This document shows positions 6,585-11,326 of a DNA stretch of 14,805 bases, piece by piece. Made by a program: the position numbers and the translations under genes. The stretch lies in NCBI GenBank assembly GCA_023381235.1, contig JAMCTV010000050.1, positions 1 through 14,805 on the forward strand, read 5' to 3'. The notes under the pieces were generated by a model. The model had not been told where the DNA came from. It saw only the letters and a list, made by a program, of their open reading frames with translations, and searched no databases. This DNA is from Gammaproteobacteria bacterium (lineage in GTDB: Bacteria; Pseudomonadota; Gammaproteobacteria; SURF-13). Each line of letters begins with the position of its first letter. The first letter of the stretch is position 1.

Positions 6585-7295
6585 ATGACCCAGTTGCCGC
6601 TGCCAGTCACGCTTAACGACAGCGCGAGCTTTGCCAATTTCGTAGCAGGAAAAAATCGTGAAGCCCTGACTGCTGTAAAAGATGGCACTCAGCAGTTGAT
6701 TTATTTATGGGGCGCGCCCGCTGCGGGCAAAACCCACTTGCTTCAAGCAAGCTGCCAGCAGGCCGCGGAGCAGGGATTGCAGGCGGCCTACCTCCCCTTG
6801 GCGGACATCTCCGGTCTTGCAACCGCCATACTCGATGACCTCGATCAGCTTGCGCTGATTTGCCTGGATGACGTACATGCCGCCGTCGGCCATGCGGAGT
6901 GGGAGAGGGCGCTGTTCCACCTCTACAACCGCGTACGCGCCAGCGGCGCGCGCCTGTTCATGTCCGCCAACGCAGCCCCCGCAGCGCTGCCCATCGCGCT
7001 GCCCGACTTGGCTTCGCGGCTCTCGTGGGGACTGGTATTGCAAATACATCCCTTGCAGGATGCGGACAAACTCACCGCCCTGCAACAGCGCGCGCGCAAC
7101 CGCGGCATTGACCTGCCCGATGAAGTAGCGCGCTTCCTGCTCGCACGCTCGGCGCGCGATTTGCCCGGGCTGTTTGAATTCCTGCAACGCCTCGACCTCG
7201 CCTCCCTCGCCGCGCAGCGTAAATTGACCATCCCCCTGGTGCGCCAACTGCTCCATCGTGCACCCGGCACAGACGAACCCGCGCATTTGAGTTAA
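6585..7295 (+). CDS. hda: DnaA regulatory inactivator Hda
   Basis: A 236-residue AAA+ protein related to DnaA domain III. With the DNA-loaded sliding clamp it stimulates hydrolysis of DnaA-ATP and so limits re-initiation at oriC. The N-terminus carries the clamp-binding peptide QLPLP at 3-7. The Walker A loop GAPAAGKT lies at 43-50, Walker B LICLDD at 91-96, a sensor-1 type stretch LFMSANAAP follows, and SARDLPGLFEFLQRLD matches the box VIII/sensor-2 region. Length is close to E. coli Hda (233 aa), and there is no DnaA domain IV. The ATG at 6585 has AAGGTGA seven bases upstream. It follows the AI-2E family gene by 15 bases, a neighbourhood seen in other gammaproteobacteria. Confidence 0.93.
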   Translation: MTQLPLPVTLNDSASFANFVAGKNREALTAVKDGTQQLIYLWGAPAAGKTHLLQASCQQAAEQGLQAAYLPLADISGLATAILDDLDQLALICLDDVHAAVGHAEWERALFHLYNRVRASGARLFMSANAAPAALPIALPDLASRLSWGLVLQIHPLQDADKLTALQQRARNRGIDLPDEVARFLLARSARDLPGLFEFLQRLDLASLAAQRKLTIPLVRQLLHRAPGTDEPAHLS

Positions 7296-7338
7296 AATAC
7301 GCGCACGCAACACGATTTGCGTCAGCGATACATTCCCC

Positions 7339-7431
7339 GGAGAGGTACCGAAGCGGTCATAACGGCGCCGACTCGAAATCGGATGGGCGGTTCATCCCGC
7401 CACGTGGGTTCGAATCCCACCCTCTCCGCCA
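7339..7431 (+). tRNA. tRNA-Ser (anticodon CGA)
   Basis: A complete class II tRNA. The acceptor stem is GGAGAGG (7339-7345) paired with CCTCTCC (7421-7427), followed by discriminator G and an encoded CCA (7429-7431). The anticodon loop CTCGAAA gives anticodon CGA, reading UCG serine codons. The long variable arm has the stem GGCGG/CCGCC, and the T arm is GTGGG-TTCGAAT-CCCAC. The top pair of the anticodon stem would be a G-A mismatch. It lies 43 bases after hda and marks the start of the variable region, which makes it a candidate integration site; no second copy of its 3' end occurs in the window. Confidence 0.97.
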
Positions 7432-7462
7432 GTCTTCTGCAAGGGCATTTAAATGTATCAAT

Positions 7463-7522
7463 CGAAAAAAACGTAGCTTGCTCCTCGTACTTGGCTTGTG
7501 CATGTCTCTTGGTTGCTTCTGA
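7463..7522 (+). pseudogene. Possible remnant of a lipoprotein signal peptide
   Basis: One frame between the tRNA and the next gene reads RKKRSLLLVLGLCMSLGCF and then stops with TGA at 7520-7522. A basic start, a Leu/Val core and a Leu-Gly-Cys lipobox are exactly what a bacterial lipoprotein signal peptide looks like, but there is no ATG, GTG or TTG in frame in front and no mature protein after the cysteine. It may be the leftover 5' end of a decayed lipoprotein gene, or a coincidence in about 60 bases. Confidence 0.2.
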
Positions 7523-7561
7523 AGTTCGTCCCTCGCAATGACAGGATAGAGGTATTTTAAG

Positions 7562-7834
7562 ATGAAAAAAGAGTCGGCGAGTGCGCTAGCATGGTTTGCG
7601 GCAATCCTGTTGTTTGCTGGATGGCTTGTGATGTCCCCGTCAGGAGCGTTTGCCATTTTTGTGCTGGCAGCGCTTTTTGCCGCTGTACCTGCAATCTTCG
7701 GCTCAAAGAAGACGCGCATCATAGCTGCCATTTTACTTCTTGTATCAATTCTCTTTGCAGCAATCAAATACCCTGAGTTTAAGAGCGAACAAGACCGTTT
7801 CTCCAGCCGTGCCAAGGGCGCTTCCTTGAAGTAG
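7562..7834 (+). CDS. Small hypothetical membrane protein, 90 aa
   Basis: No family is recognised. Three hydrophobic segments are clear: about 7-26 (ALAWFAAILLFAGWLVMS), 28-47 (GAFAIFVLAALFAAVPAI) and 52-71 (TRIIAAILLLVSILFAAI). A short SKK loop separates the last two, and a basic, polar tail follows (SEQDRFSSRAKGASLK). The ATG at 7562 has a GAGGT about ten bases upstream. It is the first intact gene after tRNA-Ser. The stop is followed at once by a short hairpin and then by the AAGCGTAGG repeat, so it appears to be transcribed alone. Confidence 0.6.
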   Translation: MKKESASALAWFAAILLFAGWLVMSPSGAFAIFVLAALFAAVPAIFGSKKTRIIAAILLLVSILFAAIKYPEFKSEQDRFSSRAKGASLK

Positions 7835-7837
7835 AAA

Positions 7838-7851
7838 AGCCCTTCTGGGCT
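7838..7851. terminator. Short hairpin after the small membrane protein, possible weak terminator
   Basis: AGCCC (7838-7842) and GGGCT (7847-7851) can pair around a TTCT loop just after the stop codon. There is no T-run on the + strand. On the minus strand the hairpin is followed by TTTT, so any terminator activity would be better placed for leftward transcription. Confidence 0.25.
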
Positions 7852-7897
7852 ACCATAAAAAATCATGAACCTATCAATTCTGACCGGGTTATCATAA

Positions 7898-7964
7898 CAA
7901 GCGTAGGGTGCATTCCATGCACCCATGCACGATAATACACACGGTGCATAAAATGCATCCTACG
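7898..7964. repeat. Complete palindromic AAGCGTAGGGTGCA repeat
   Basis: Two 22-base arms, 7902-7923 and 7943-7964, pair at 19 of 22 positions around a 19-base loop. The left arm starts CGTAGGGTGCATTCC and ends ATGCACC; the right arm starts GGTGCATAAAATG and ends CATCCTACG. This is the fullest copy of a repeat family also seen in part at 9071-9096, 10326-10351 and 10796-10809. Such CGTAGG-type palindromes are frequent between genes in gamma- and betaproteobacteria. The right end lies only 7 bases before the transposase remnant. Confidence 0.85.
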
Positions 7965-7971
7965 AACTACC

Positions 7972-8207
7972 TGGGCACGGCTCATCCGTAAGGTCTACGA
8001 GGCAGACCCGCTCGTATGTTCCAAATGCAAAGGCCCAGTGTGCGTGATCGCGCTGATCGACAATCCGGCCGCGGTGCGGTGCATCCTCGATCACCTGGGG
8101 CGCTGGGCGACCGAGCCCGCCGAGCGGAGCCTACCCGAGGAAGCGCGCGACTGGCCGCGAACGCGGTCATGCCCATCACCTATCACCCGGTCCCCGATAT
8201 CGCGTAG
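7972..8207 (+). pseudogene. 3' remnant of an IS91-family transposase, frameshifted
   Basis: The frame from 7972 reads WARLIRKVYEADPLVCSKCK and then GPVCVIALIDNPAAVRCILD, HLGRW, which is the C-terminal region of IS91/IS801-type (Y2) transposases, including a zinc-type CxxC. After DWP near 8158 the homology moves to another frame, which reads ANAVMPITYHPVPDIA and stops with TAG at 8205-8207, the usual end of this family. Adding one base (for example a G after GACTGGCCG) restores one frame through both parts, so this is a single-base deletion. The HUH catalytic domain and the whole N-terminal part are missing. It is a dead fragment, and only the 3' end of the element survives. Confidence 0.75.
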
Positions 8208-8211
8208 CGCA

Positions 8212-8249
8212 GTGCGAGGGGAAAGTGCGGCCGCACTTTCCCCTCGCAC
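8212..8249. repeat. Perfect 38-bp palindrome just after the transposase remnant
   Basis: The left arm 8212-8230 (GTGCGAGGGGAAAGTGCGG) and the right arm 8231-8249 are exact reverse complements with no spacer; the centre is GCGGCCGC. It starts five bases after the transposase stop. In IS91-like elements the replication origin end (oriIS), with a palindrome, lies downstream of the transposase 3' end, so this may be that end. It could equally be an independent cruciform-forming repeat. Confidence 0.9.
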
Positions 8250-8461
8250 CACTCGATTGCCCCGCGTGTCTCAGGATTCGCGCCATCTTGACCCACCCAG
8301 CCGGCATTGCAATCGGCCGGGCGCAGGCGCAATATGCGCTGGATGTAGTGCTCGGTGGCGCGTAACCAGCGCCAGACCATCGTCATCGGCCAGGCGCGCG
8401 AAAAGGGGCCGGATTAAATTTCCTATCGTTGAGTAAAGAGAAAGCCTAAGGAAATGCTTCG
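8250..8461. other. Stretch without a supported gene between the palindrome and the adhesin-like gene
   Basis: No convincing coding region is seen on either strand. The minus-strand frame 8386-8183 reads through the palindrome (TRGAIEWCEGKVRPHFPLA), but lacks a recognisable family and runs across the transposase end, so it is not called. GC-rich text to about 8410 gives way to an AT-richer 50 bases just before the next start codon, where its AAGGA ribosome site lies (8448-8452). Confidence 0.4.
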
Positions 8462-8989
8462 ATGAAGATCAAACATACTTTCGATACGATAGCTGTCATG
8501 GTTGCCATCGCGCCGCTCGGGCTTGGTGTGTCCATGCCGGCCCGAGCCGCTGACTTTTACGTCTTTGAAAGCACCGCTCCTTATGAAATGGTCGTTATTG
8601 ACCCGATCGAGATTCAGAATCTGGATAACGGCAACAGAATTGCGTCGCTCTGGTACGTCACCGTCGATATGACCCAAAATCTGGATGTCACCAAGGTGGA
8701 GATGGACTGTAAGGCGCCCCGCTTCCGTGTGATCGCCGAGACCCTCTACTACGGCTTCAAGCCAACCGCTCGACAGATCGACAAGACCGGCGCGAACCAA
8801 AAGGGCTGGCGGGCCGTCGGCGACGGCGCATTGTTCAACAAATACCAGACCTACGTCTGTGCTTGGCCGGACGTCGACAGCAAAAGCTCCAAAGTACAAT
8901 TTCCCGACATTTGGTCCGTGACCAAGGTCGCGGCGGACTTTCTATGGGACCAAAAATTAAAAGACCAAGAGCGCAAAATTAAGCCCTGA
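8462..8989 (+). CDS. Surface-adhesin protein E-like exported protein, 175 aa
   Basis: A small secreted protein with a signal peptide (MKIKHTFDTIAVMVAIAPLG onward, cleavage likely after ARA near residue 29). The mature domain fits the pattern of the surface-adhesin protein E family: a strand with RIASLWYVTVDM at 59-70, a DC pair at 82-83 followed by FRVIAETLYYGF, then GWRAVGDGALFNKYQTYVCA with the second cysteine at 133. The two cysteines, C83 and C133, probably form a disulphide in the periplasm or outside. In Haemophilus, protein E binds host proteins. Members in environmental bacteria have no proven adhesin role, so function here is open. AAGGA lies nine bases before the ATG. It stands alone between the transposase remnant and a repeat. 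Confidence 0.65.
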   Translation: MKIKHTFDTIAVMVAIAPLGLGVSMPARAADFYVFESTAPYEMVVIDPIEIQNLDNGNRIASLWYVTVDMTQNLDVTKVEMDCKAPRFRVIAETLYYGFKPTARQIDKTGANQKGWRAVGDGALFNKYQTYVCAWPDVDSKSSKVQFPDIWSVTKVAADFLWDQKLKDQERKIKP

Positions 8990-9070
8990 GGCGCGCCACG
9001 ACAAAGCCGCAACAACGCCAGGGATGAACTCACCTGCGGCGCCACTTCTTCGTGCACATCTGCTACGAAG

Positions 9071-9096
9071 CAAGCGTAGGGTGCATTCCATGCACC
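9071..9096 (+). repeat. Half copy of the AAGCGTAGGGTGCA repeat
   Basis: CAAGCGTAGGGTGCATTCCA, then TGCACC, is identical over 26 bases to the left part of the palindromic copy at 7898-7923. No matching right arm follows, so this is a single arm. It lies in the 215-base gap between the adhesin-like gene and the next small gene. Confidence 0.85.
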
Positions 9097-9204
9097 AATA
9101 CTCGGTGAATCAACAGAGCAAGCTCTTGGGCGCGAAGTAATGACTATCAACCACATTGGACAGGTTCGCATGAAGATTATGTCAGAGCTCTGGAGACCAT
9201 AATT

Positions 9205-9507
9205 GTGTCGCCTCGTAGCAAGCGCATCGGTGTTGTACTTGGGCTGTTGCTATTGGCCGGCCTTGGATGGGTCGTTTGGCCGTTTATAGCAAGCCCCGGC
9301 CAGATGCAAAGCTTTTGCAGTTCGCTCGCTGTGGGCACTTCGGTCGCGCAGGTCCAGGCACAAGCGGCGCAACACGGCTACCGGGTTTCTTCACTCATCG
9401 AAGACCGCGCGTTCGTTCACGAGCCAAGATCGTTCGGGCGCTTCACCTGCGACTTACGGTTTGAGTCTAACGGGCTTGTGTCATCGGTATATTTATTAAA
9501 TGACTAG
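9205..9507 (+). CDS. Small membrane-anchored hypothetical protein, 100 aa
   Basis: It starts at GTG 9205, with TGGAGA about nine bases upstream. The basic start MSPRSKRIG leads into one hydrophobic segment (VVLGLLLLAGLGWVVWPFIA, about 10-29), which is an uncleaved anchor or long signal. The soluble part has FCSSLAVGTSVAQVQAQAAQ at about 37-56, then HGYRVSSL, and ends with RFTCDLRFESNGLVSSVYLL. A helix after GxxVxQV, followed by strands ending CxxxFxxxGxVxxxxL, resembles the small BamE/SmpA-like alpha-beta fold in outline, but this is inference from pattern only. Cysteines at about 38 and 81 could pair in the periplasm. No partner gene is evident. Confidence 0.6.
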   Translation: MSPRSKRIGVVLGLLLLAGLGWVVWPFIASPGQMQSFCSSLAVGTSVAQVQAQAAQHGYRVSSLIEDRAFVHEPRSFGRFTCDLRFESNGLVSSVYLLND

Positions 9508-9534
9508 AGCAAGTTTAATCAGATTGCGGCATGT

Positions 9535-9795
9535 ATGGGATTTTTAAACTTTTTTCGTGAAGAGCCCGTGATGGGCTTGTTCGTATTCCTGGCTTTACTT
9601 CTAACTGTTGTGCCAGCAGTATCGGTGCTTTGGCGCAAGATATTCAGGCGCAGCCAAGCAGAAGTAAAAAAGCAGCCTGTGCATGTAACAAAATCGACAC
9701 ACTTCGGAAACCATACGGAACTTGTTATTCTGCTCGTCGGGCTTATGTTGTTGCTGGCCATAATCGGCTGGATACGCAGCACTTTTTTTGGGTAG
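9535..9795 (+). CDS. Small hypothetical membrane protein, 86 aa
   Basis: No family is recognised. There are two hydrophobic segments, about 13-33 (MGLFVFLALLLTVVPAVSVL) and 63-82 (LVILLVGLMLLLAIIGWI), joined by a basic stretch (RKIFRRSQAEVKKQPVHVTK). The first ATG, at 9535, has only a weak upstream ribosome site; an internal ATG at 9571 would give a protein starting MGLFVFLALL. The coding sequence is more AT-rich than the flanking core genes, as is the next gene, which suggests a different origin for this stretch. Confidence 0.5.
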   Translation: MGFLNFFREEPVMGLFVFLALLLTVVPAVSVLWRKIFRRSQAEVKKQPVHVTKSTHFGNHTELVILLVGLMLLLAIIGWIRSTFFG

Positions 9796-9820
9796 GCAAG
9801 TTAAATCTCGACAGAGTTAA

Positions 9821-9933
9821 GCGAAACCCGGGAAACCAAATAACTGAAGGAAGGACATCGCACTATGGAAACTACTAGCAAGCTAATCATTTTCATCTTC
9901 ACAATTCTGACTCTGGCCGTGAGCGCCTACGCT
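9821..9933 (+). repeat. Leader plus signal-peptide segment, copy A
   Basis: From GCGAAACCCGGGAAACCAAA through TAACTGAAGG, the ATG at 9865 and on to the end of the signal peptide (CTACGCT), this stretch aligns with 10397-10510. The untranslated part is the more similar (GCGAAACCCGGG, CCA-ATAACTGAA). The start and signal regions keep the same length within a codon, and the encoded signals end SAYA and SAHA. Confidence 0.65.
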
Positions 9934-10284
9934 GCTGAAGCTGAATTACAGAACTCGTCAGACGGTGATGATGATAATTTTGTTCGTCAAAGTTACAGTC
10001 TGTTTGTTGATTGTGTTGCAAATGCTGTCGTCGATAAAATAACGGCACAATCTGAAGACTCTGCGACTATCATTACAGATAGAGCTTTTGAATCGTGCAA
10101 TGATTATGGTTTGTTATATAAGACTAATTTGCAGGTATATTTCAACGACAAATATGACCCTCAAAAATTTAGTACAACTGCGATGGAAGAGGCTGAGAAG
10201 ATTTTCCAGAGGAAAATACAGGCTTTTCGCCAGAACACTATTGTTGTTGCAATTCCTAAACTGAGAGCGGGACGTACAAAATAA
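9865..10284 (+). CDS. Hypothetical secreted protein, 139 aa
   Basis: No family is recognised. A classical signal peptide (METTSKLIIFIFTILTLAVS, cleavage after AYA at about residue 23) precedes an acidic linker (SSDGDDDN). The mature domain is predicted to be mostly helical: QSYSLFVDCVANAVVDKI at about 42-59, a second cysteine at 78 (FESCNDYG), and a long charged helix near 105-120 (AMEEAEKIFQRKIQAFRQ). Cys50 and Cys78 may form a disulphide. AAGGAAGG lies about ten bases before the ATG. The coding sequence is strikingly AT-rich for this window, which points to recent acquisition. Its leader and signal peptide are homologous to those of the gene at 10442, whereas the mature parts are not visibly related. 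Confidence 0.65.
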   Translation: METTSKLIIFIFTILTLAVSAYAAEAELQNSSDGDDDNFVRQSYSLFVDCVANAVVDKITAQSEDSATIITDRAFESCNDYGLLYKTNLQVYFNDKYDPQKFSTTAMEEAEKIFQRKIQAFRQNTIVVAIPKLRAGRTK

Positions 10285-10325
10285 TGCTACAAATCAATAA
10301 TCTCCATGCCATCGTGAAATTCAAG

Positions 10326-10351
10326 CAAGCGTAGGGCGGGTTACACCAGCC
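10326..10351. repeat. AAGCGTAGGGCGGGTTA-type repeat fragment
   Basis: CAAGCGTAGGGCGGGTTACA, then CCAGCC, shares its first ten bases with the 7898 and 9071 copies and then changes to the GGCGGGTTA variant of these intergenic repeats. There is no clear right arm. Confidence 0.6.
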
Positions 10352-10372
10352 GGTTTACTGAACAGCCAGCAG

Positions 10373-10408
10373 CAAGCGTAGCCTGGGTAGAGCGAAGCGA
10401 AACCCGGG
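10373..10408. repeat. CAAGCGTAGCCTGGGT / ACCCGGG stem-loop repeat
   Basis: A second repeat starts 22 bases after the previous one. CCTGGGT (10382-10388) pairs with ACCCGGG (10402-10408) around AGAGCGAAGCGAA, with six of seven positions matching. The right half, GCGAAACCCGGG, also occurs at 9821-9832, upstream of the previous secreted-protein gene. It is the start of leader copy B. Confidence 0.7.
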
Positions 10409-10510
10409 GAAGCCAGATAACTGAATGTGGGAGAACGAACTATGAAACCTGCCGGCCAGATCATCATTCTTATCCTCGCCATCTTAACCTCGATGGCCAG
10501 CGCCCACGCT
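10397..10510 (+). repeat. Leader plus signal-peptide segment, copy B
   Basis: This matches copy A at 9821-9933 from GCGAAACCCGGG through CCAGATAACTGAA, the ribosome site and ATG, to the end of the signal peptide at CACGCT. The similarity stops at about the signal cleavage point. Confidence 0.65.
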
Positions 10511-10789
10511 CAATCCGCGGGTGAGCAGCCGCTGCGGACGTTCCTGGTCGAGTGCAACAGCAATATCGACGATTGCCGCGCCATGCTGAACGACTTCATC
10601 TTGGGGGGCATCCGTATCTCGAACAATTCCGAGCCCACCTGCATTCCGCTCAAACGCAACAAGGCAGTGGACATGATGCTGACCAACTTGCGCGGTCTCG
10701 CGCGCGATCCTGAATGGGCAGAGGAGCCGTACGGAAGCGCCCTGATGCAAGCCATGACCGACGCCTTTCCCTGCTTGACGGACTATTAG
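10442..10789 (+). CDS. Rap1a/Tai immunity-like small exported protein, 115 aa
   Basis: A secreted protein with signal peptide MKPAGQIIILILAILTSMAS and cleavage after AHA near residue 23. The mature part fits the Rap1a/Tai pattern: a first cysteine at 38 (FLVEC), a second at 45, a helix with the near-motif DFILGGIRI, a third cysteine at 67 in CIPL, a helical segment (AVDMMLTNLRGLARDP), and a terminal ALMQAMTDAFPC with Cys111. Named members neutralise type VI amidase effectors in the periplasm, but most homologues are orphans of unknown role, and no effector or secretion gene is nearby. The ATG at 10442 with GGGAG upstream was preferred over an in-frame GTG at 10427. The next gene begins 17 bases later, so the two may be co-transcribed. 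Confidence 0.6.
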   Translation: MKPAGQIIILILAILTSMASAHAQSAGEQPLRTFLVECNSNIDDCRAMLNDFILGGIRISNNSEPTCIPLKRNKAVDMMLTNLRGLARDPEWAEEPYGSALMQAMTDAFPCLTDY

Positions 10790-10795
10790 ATCAAG

Positions 10796-10809
10796 GGTGC
10801 ATGGAATGC
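10796..10809 (-). repeat. 14-base fragment of the GTGCATGGAATGC repeat overlapping a start codon
   Basis: GGTGCATGGAATGC here is the exact reverse complement of part of the repeat arm at 7902-7923 (GCATTCCATGCACC). It contains the ATG at 10806 used as the start of the next gene, and the GTG at 10797. It is short, but the identity is complete and the parent repeat is present elsewhere in the same region. Confidence 0.5.
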
Positions 10810-11309
10810 CTCTTATGCTGAAAGACGTCGTGAGTATCCTGTTCGCCGCGTTGTTGTGCGCGACGGCCTCGGTTGTGGCCGCCCCAGGCCCGGAATGCAG
10901 CGAGCGCGTGCCGCTGGCCAGGCTGATCGCCAACCCGGATGAGTATCACGGCAAGGCGTTATGGGTCGTGGTCTATGCCACGATAGACTTCGAGAACATG
11001 ACCGCCTGTCCATCCGAAAATGAGACTCAAATGAGGAGCTGCCTCTGGCTCGACATAGACGATGGCCCTTACAAAACCGATCAGGACTACGCGCGCTACC
11101 AATCGAAGTTGCAGATATGGAATCGCTTCAATCGCCAGGCTGTCGCCATCCGTGCGACGTTCGACAAGACTCTGAAAGGTCATTTCAGCATGTGGCCGGG
11201 TGGCCTCAGGAGCGTCACCGAGGTGTCGGATCAGCAGGATGGCTGGAACTTCACCTCCAACGCCGCCGCGCCGCGCACTGCATGCGTGGGTGAGTTGCCG
11301 ATGCCGTAA
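10806..11309 (+). CDS. Hypothetical exported protein, 167 aa
   Basis: The signal peptide MLKDVVSILFAALLCATASV, with cleavage near VVAA-PG, precedes a compact domain. It begins VPLARLIANPDEYHGKALWV, continues VVYATIDFE and, after a gap, CLWLDIDDGPY. The order (a short helix with ANPxxYHGK, then a strand with VxVxxYxxxxFE, then a strand ending in a substrate-like turn) resembles small OB-like periplasmic proteins with the YHGK motif, whose role is not established. Four cysteines are expected in the mature form (ECSE, ACPS, SCLW, ACVG), suggesting two disulphides. Start sites at 10797 (GTG), 10806 and 10815 (ATG) are all possible; 10806 has AAGGG eight bases upstream. It follows the Rap1a-like gene closely. 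Confidence 0.6.
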   Translation: MPLMLKDVVSILFAALLCATASVVAAPGPECSERVPLARLIANPDEYHGKALWVVVYATIDFENMTACPSENETQMRSCLWLDIDDGPYKTDQDYARYQSKLQIWNRFNRQAVAIRATFDKTLKGHFSMWPGGLRSVTEVSDQQDGWNFTSNAAAPRTACVGELPMP

Positions 11310-11326
11310 GAGTCGAGCGATAGAGT

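Noticed and set aside
7357..7926. Minus-strand frame of 189 codons across tRNA-Ser
   Set aside because: Its C-terminus (GWDSNPRGGMNRPSDFES) is the reverse complement of tRNA-Ser, a known kind of false gene, and its N-terminus (GAWNAPYA) is the intergenic repeat read backwards.
8183..8386. Minus-strand frame of 67 codons spanning the palindrome
   Set aside because: No family is recognised, it overlaps the end of the transposase remnant, and there is no clear ribosome site.
8851..9171. Minus-strand frame of 106 codons after the adhesin-like gene
   Set aside because: It contains the same GAWNAPYA peptide from the repeat and otherwise runs antisense to the 8462 gene.
9140..9202. Twenty-codon open frame MTINHIGQVRMKIMSELWRP before the 9205 gene
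   Set aside because: It is very short with no ribosome site. The start faintly recalls glyoxalase-type proteins, but this is not enough to call a gene or relic.
7400..11310. Attachment-site duplication of the tRNA-Ser 3' end
   Set aside because: No second copy of the T-arm/acceptor sequence (GGTTCGAATCCCACC) was found in the window, and no integrase gene is present.
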